From the NCBI GenBank assembly GCA_042701975.1, contig CP170561.1:744001-808000 (forward strand): 64,000 nt of DNA, written 5' to 3'. The stretch is from JAFALK01 sp042701975. GTDB taxonomy: Bacteria; Pseudomonadota; Gammaproteobacteria; Burkholderiales; Burkholderiaceae_C. Positions 61,881-64,000 of this stretch are shown in pieces (position 1 is the first letter of the stretch; the number at the start of each line of letters is the position of its first letter). A program made the translations under genes and the position numbers. The notes below the pieces were generated by a model. It was given only the letters and a program-made list of their open reading frames with translations, searched no databases and had not been told where the DNA came from.

Positions 61881-62387
61881 ATGATGCAACGCCGCGCACT
61901 GCTCCTCACGATCTTGGGTACGGCTACCCTCGGCACGCTCTCTGGCTGCGGCTTCGAGCTGCGCCGCGAGCCTGAGCTGCACCTGCGCTCGGTGGGCCTC
62001 ACCGGCTTCGCGCCCAACTCGCTGCTGGCCAACGAGCTGCGCCGCCAGCTTGGCCGCAGCGGCGTGCAGGTGCTCGACGACGTCAACCGCGCCGAAGTCA
62101 TCATCGAAGCCCAGCGCGACCAGCGCGAGCGCGTCGTGGTGGTGTCCACCAGCGCGGGCCAGGTGCGCGAATGGGAGCTGCGCCTGCACCTGGACTACGT
62201 GCTGCGCCGCCCCGACGGCGAGCTGCTGCTGCCGCGCGTGGAGCTTACCGTCACGCGTGAAATGACCTACACGGAATCGCAGGCCCTGGCCAAGGAGCAG
62301 GAAGAAGCCCAGCTCTACCGCTCCATGCAGTCCGATGTGGTCCACCAGCTGCTGCGCCGGCTCTCTGCATTGAAGATCAACGGCTGA
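61881..62387 (+). CDS. lptE: LPS-assembly lipoprotein LptE
   Basis: The 168-residue lipoprotein has the lipobox LSGCGF after a short signal. The LptE fold follows: LRSVGLTGFAPNSLLANELR, VLDDVNRAEVIIEAQRDQRE and VELTVTREMTYTESQALAKE. It plugs the LptD barrel for LPS export. It is 8 bases after leuS and 2 bases before holA, the conserved order leuS-lptE-holA. Confidence 0.93.
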   Translation: MMQRRALLLTILGTATLGTLSGCGFELRREPELHLRSVGLTGFAPNSLLANELRRQLGRSGVQVLDDVNRAEVIIEAQRDQRERVVVVSTSAGQVREWELRLHLDYVLRRPDGELLLPRVELTVTREMTYTESQALAKEQEEAQLYRSMQSDVVHQLLRRLSALKING

Positions 62388-62389
62388 TC

Positions 62390-63457
62390 ATGCAAGTCCG
62401 CGGCGACGCGCTCCCCCAGGCTCTGAGCAAGGGCCTCAAGCCCATCTACACCGTCTACGGCGACGAGCCCCTGCTTGCGCAGGAGGCGGCCGATGCCGTG
62501 CGCGCTGCCGCCAAGGCAGAGGGTTATGGCGAGCGCCAGGTCTTCACCGTGGCTGGCGCCTATTTCGACTGGGCGCCGGTGATCGCGGCCGCGCAGGCGA
62601 TGAGCCTCTTTGCCGAGCGCCAGTTCATCGAGATCCGCATCCCTTCCGGCAAGCCCGGCAAGGACGGCTCCGAAGCCCTGCAGCGCTATTGCGACGGCCT
62701 GCCGCCGGACGTGCTCACCCTCGTCACGCTGCCGCGCCTGGACGGCACGCAGACCAAGAGCGCCTGGTTCCAGGCCCTGGACCAGCGCGGCGTCACCGTG
62801 CGCGTCGATCCCATCGAACGCCGTGTGCTGCCGCAGTGGATCGCCCAGCGCCTGGCGCGCCAGAACCAGCGCGTGGAAGACGGCGAGGCCGGCGAACGCA
62901 CGCTGGCCTTCTTTGCCGATCGCGTGGAAGGCAATCTGCTGGCCGCGCACCAGGAGCTGCAGAAGCTCGCCCTGCTGCATCCGGCCGGCCTGCTGAGCTT
63001 CGAGCACATCGAGGCCGCCGTGCTCGACGTGGCGCGCTTCGATGTCTTCAAGCTCAGTGAAGCCGTGCTTGCCGGCCAGCTCTCGCGCGTGCTGCGCATG
63101 CTCGACGGCCTGGAGGCCGAGGGCGAGGCGGCCGTGCTCGTGCACTGGACCCTGGCCGCCGACATCAGCGCACTCAAGAAGCTGCGCGACGCGATGGACG
63201 CTGGCAAGCCCCTGCCCATGGCGCTGCGCGAAGCGCGCGTCTGGGGCCCGAAGGAAAAGCTCTTCGAGCGCCTGGCCCCGCAGCTCAGCAGCCGCGAACT
63301 CGCGCCGCTGGTTCAGGCCGCCCAGGTGTGCGATGGCCTCGTCAAAGGCCTGCGCCACCCCGACTGGCCGCAGGACCCGTGGATGGGGCTGCGCAAGCTG
63401 GCGCTGATGCTGGCCCAGGCCGCTGCCGGCCCGCGCGCGCCGCGACTGGTGCTTTGA
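62390..63457 (+). CDS. holA: DNA polymerase III delta subunit
   Basis: The 355-residue clamp-loader protein has the N-terminal YTVYGDEPLLAQEAADAVRA block, an AAA+-like core without a functional P-loop (TLVTLPRLDGTQTKSAWFQA) and the DKSAWF-like region. The C-terminal helical collar (KLSEAVLAGQLSRVLRMLDG) follows. Delta opens the beta clamp during loading. It closes the leuS-lptE-holA run. Confidence 0.94.
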   Translation: MQVRGDALPQALSKGLKPIYTVYGDEPLLAQEAADAVRAAAKAEGYGERQVFTVAGAYFDWAPVIAAAQAMSLFAERQFIEIRIPSGKPGKDGSEALQRYCDGLPPDVLTLVTLPRLDGTQTKSAWFQALDQRGVTVRVDPIERRVLPQWIAQRLARQNQRVEDGEAGERTLAFFADRVEGNLLAAHQELQKLALLHPAGLLSFEHIEAAVLDVARFDVFKLSEAVLAGQLSRVLRMLDGLEAEGEAAVLVHWTLAADISALKKLRDAMDAGKPLPMALREARVWGPKEKLFERLAPQLSSRELAPLVQAAQVCDGLVKGLRHPDWPQDPWMGLRKLALMLAQAAAGPRAPRLVL

Positions 63458-63485
63458 ACGCGCTCTGGTCTACATTCGGGTGGCC

Positions 63486-64000
63486 ATGAAGCACATCACC
63501 GCCGCCGCCCTCCTCCTGATCCCCGCACTGGCCATGCAGCCCGCGCTGGCCGCGCCCTTCACCGTGCAGGTGAAGAACGCCGCAGGCCAGCCGCTCGTGG
63601 ATGCCGTGGTGGCCGTGGAGCTGCGCGGCAAGCCCTCGCGCACCACGACGGCCAAGGCCGAGATGGGCCAGCGCGACCGGCAGTTCACGCCGCAGCTGCT
63701 CGTCATCCAGACCGGCACCGCCGTGAACTTCCCGAACTTCGACACGGTGCGGCACCACGTCTATTCGTTCTCGCCGACCAAGACCTTCGAGATCAAGCTC
63801 TACGCCGGCACGCCGGCCGCGCCGGTCACTTTCGACAAGCCCGGCGTGGCCACGCTGGGCTGCAACATCCACGACCGCATGAGCGCGCGCATCGTGGTGG
63901 TGGACACGCCCTTGTTCGCCCGCACCGATGCCAAGGGCCAGGCCACGCTCGAGCTGCCCGCAGGCGAGCACGAGCTGCAGCTGTGGCACGCCAGCCTGCG
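63486..64000 (+). CDS. Secreted cupredoxin-like protein ('methylamine utilization protein' type), partial
   Basis: The gene begins MKHITAAALLLIPALAMQPA with a signal peptide and runs off the window after about 171 residues. The visible part is a cupredoxin-like domain: FTVQVKNAAGQPLVDAVVAV, NFPNFDTVRHHVYSFSPTKT and ATLGCNIHDRMSARIVV. The His, Cys, His and Met candidates for copper binding are in place (RHH, GCNIHDRM). Such proteins are often called methylamine utilization proteins, without proof of that role. It is 28 bases past holA. Confidence 0.8.
   Translation, partial: MKHITAAALLLIPALAMQPALAAPFTVQVKNAAGQPLVDAVVAVELRGKPSRTTTAKAEMGQRDRQFTPQLLVIQTGTAVNFPNFDTVRHHVYSFSPTKTFEIKLYAGTPAAPVTFDKPGVATLGCNIHDRMSARIVVVDTPLFARTDAKGQATLELPAGEHELQLWHASL

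Overview
The window is high-GC, gene-dense bacterial chromosome with no phage, plasmid or IS machinery. Gene content and order point to a Burkholderiales betaproteobacterium, probably of the Roseateles/Mitsuaria/Rubrivivax/Leptothrix group: hpf-ptsN-hprK, the fur/bamE-dapB-exbB-exbD-leuS-lptE-holA block, a DUF1840 protein, a lysine-rich HU tail, PEP-CTERM and rhombosortase genes. This placement is inferred from family knowledge; no search was run. Both window ends cut genes (hemB at the left, a cupredoxin-like gene at the right).

Layout. 1-6.2 kb: the end of hemB, a CorA transporter, then a minus-strand run phoH-ybeY-patatin-Cys-rich membrane protein-SPFH protein-PH-domain membrane protein. 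6.2-8.2 kb: a NarL-type two-component pair. 8.25-8.55 kb: a decayed toxin-antitoxin module. 8.55-11.4 kb: ruvA-ruvB and a DEAD-box helicase. 11.4-17.5 kb: a fatty acid hydroxylase, a histidine phosphatase, DUF1840, a small membrane protein, then overlapping EAL/GGDEF and HD-GYP genes. 17.8-22.3 kb: a beta-oxidation-like module (thiolase, IclR regulator, 3-hydroxyacyl-CoA dehydrogenase, enoyl-CoA hydratase). 22.3-24.6 kb: DUF4337, an odd glycine-rich alpha/beta-hydrolase, an ABM-domain protein. 24.6-28.2 kb: a sugar locus lacI-GH1-glk, with the GH1 gene frameshifted. 28.3-32.5 kb: HU, a lipase, tRNA-Leu(CAG), a large transglutaminase-like protein. 32.6-35.8 kb: lysine catabolism with an Lrp-type regulator and duplicated palindromic sites. 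36-38.5 kb: a TPR/OGT-type glycosyltransferase with less GC-rich codons. 38.7-46.3 kb: frameshifted nitrilase, yhdP, divergent glnE. 46.3-50.3 kb: rhombosortase, a PEP-CTERM protein and a secreted PHP-type metallohydrolase. 50.4-53.6 kb: GntR-ABC exporter, then a di-iron ferritin-like protein. 54.2-63.5 kb: hpf-ptsN-hprK, fur, and the bamE-to-holA housekeeping run.

How genes work together. Housekeeping functions cover envelope assembly (bamE, lptE, yhdP, a Tol/Exb pair), recombination (ruvAB), nitrogen/carbon signalling (glnE, ptsN, hprK) and translation (leuS, ybeY, hpf). Accessory functions are catabolic: an adipyl-CoA-type route to acetyl-CoA and succinyl-CoA, lysine through aminoadipate semialdehyde, and beta-glucosides to glucose-6-phosphate. 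Each has its own local regulator and palindromic candidate operators.

No unmistakable new defence or mobile system was seen. The most promising leads are the surface-sorting/secreted phosphoesterase neighbourhood at 46.3-50.3 kb, the patatin/SPFH/PH membrane cluster at 1.5-4.7 kb, the duplicated GACGAA palindromes at 35.25-35.32 kb, the alpha/beta-hydrolase with an Asp nucleophile elbow and a polyglycine insert, and three kinds of gene decay.
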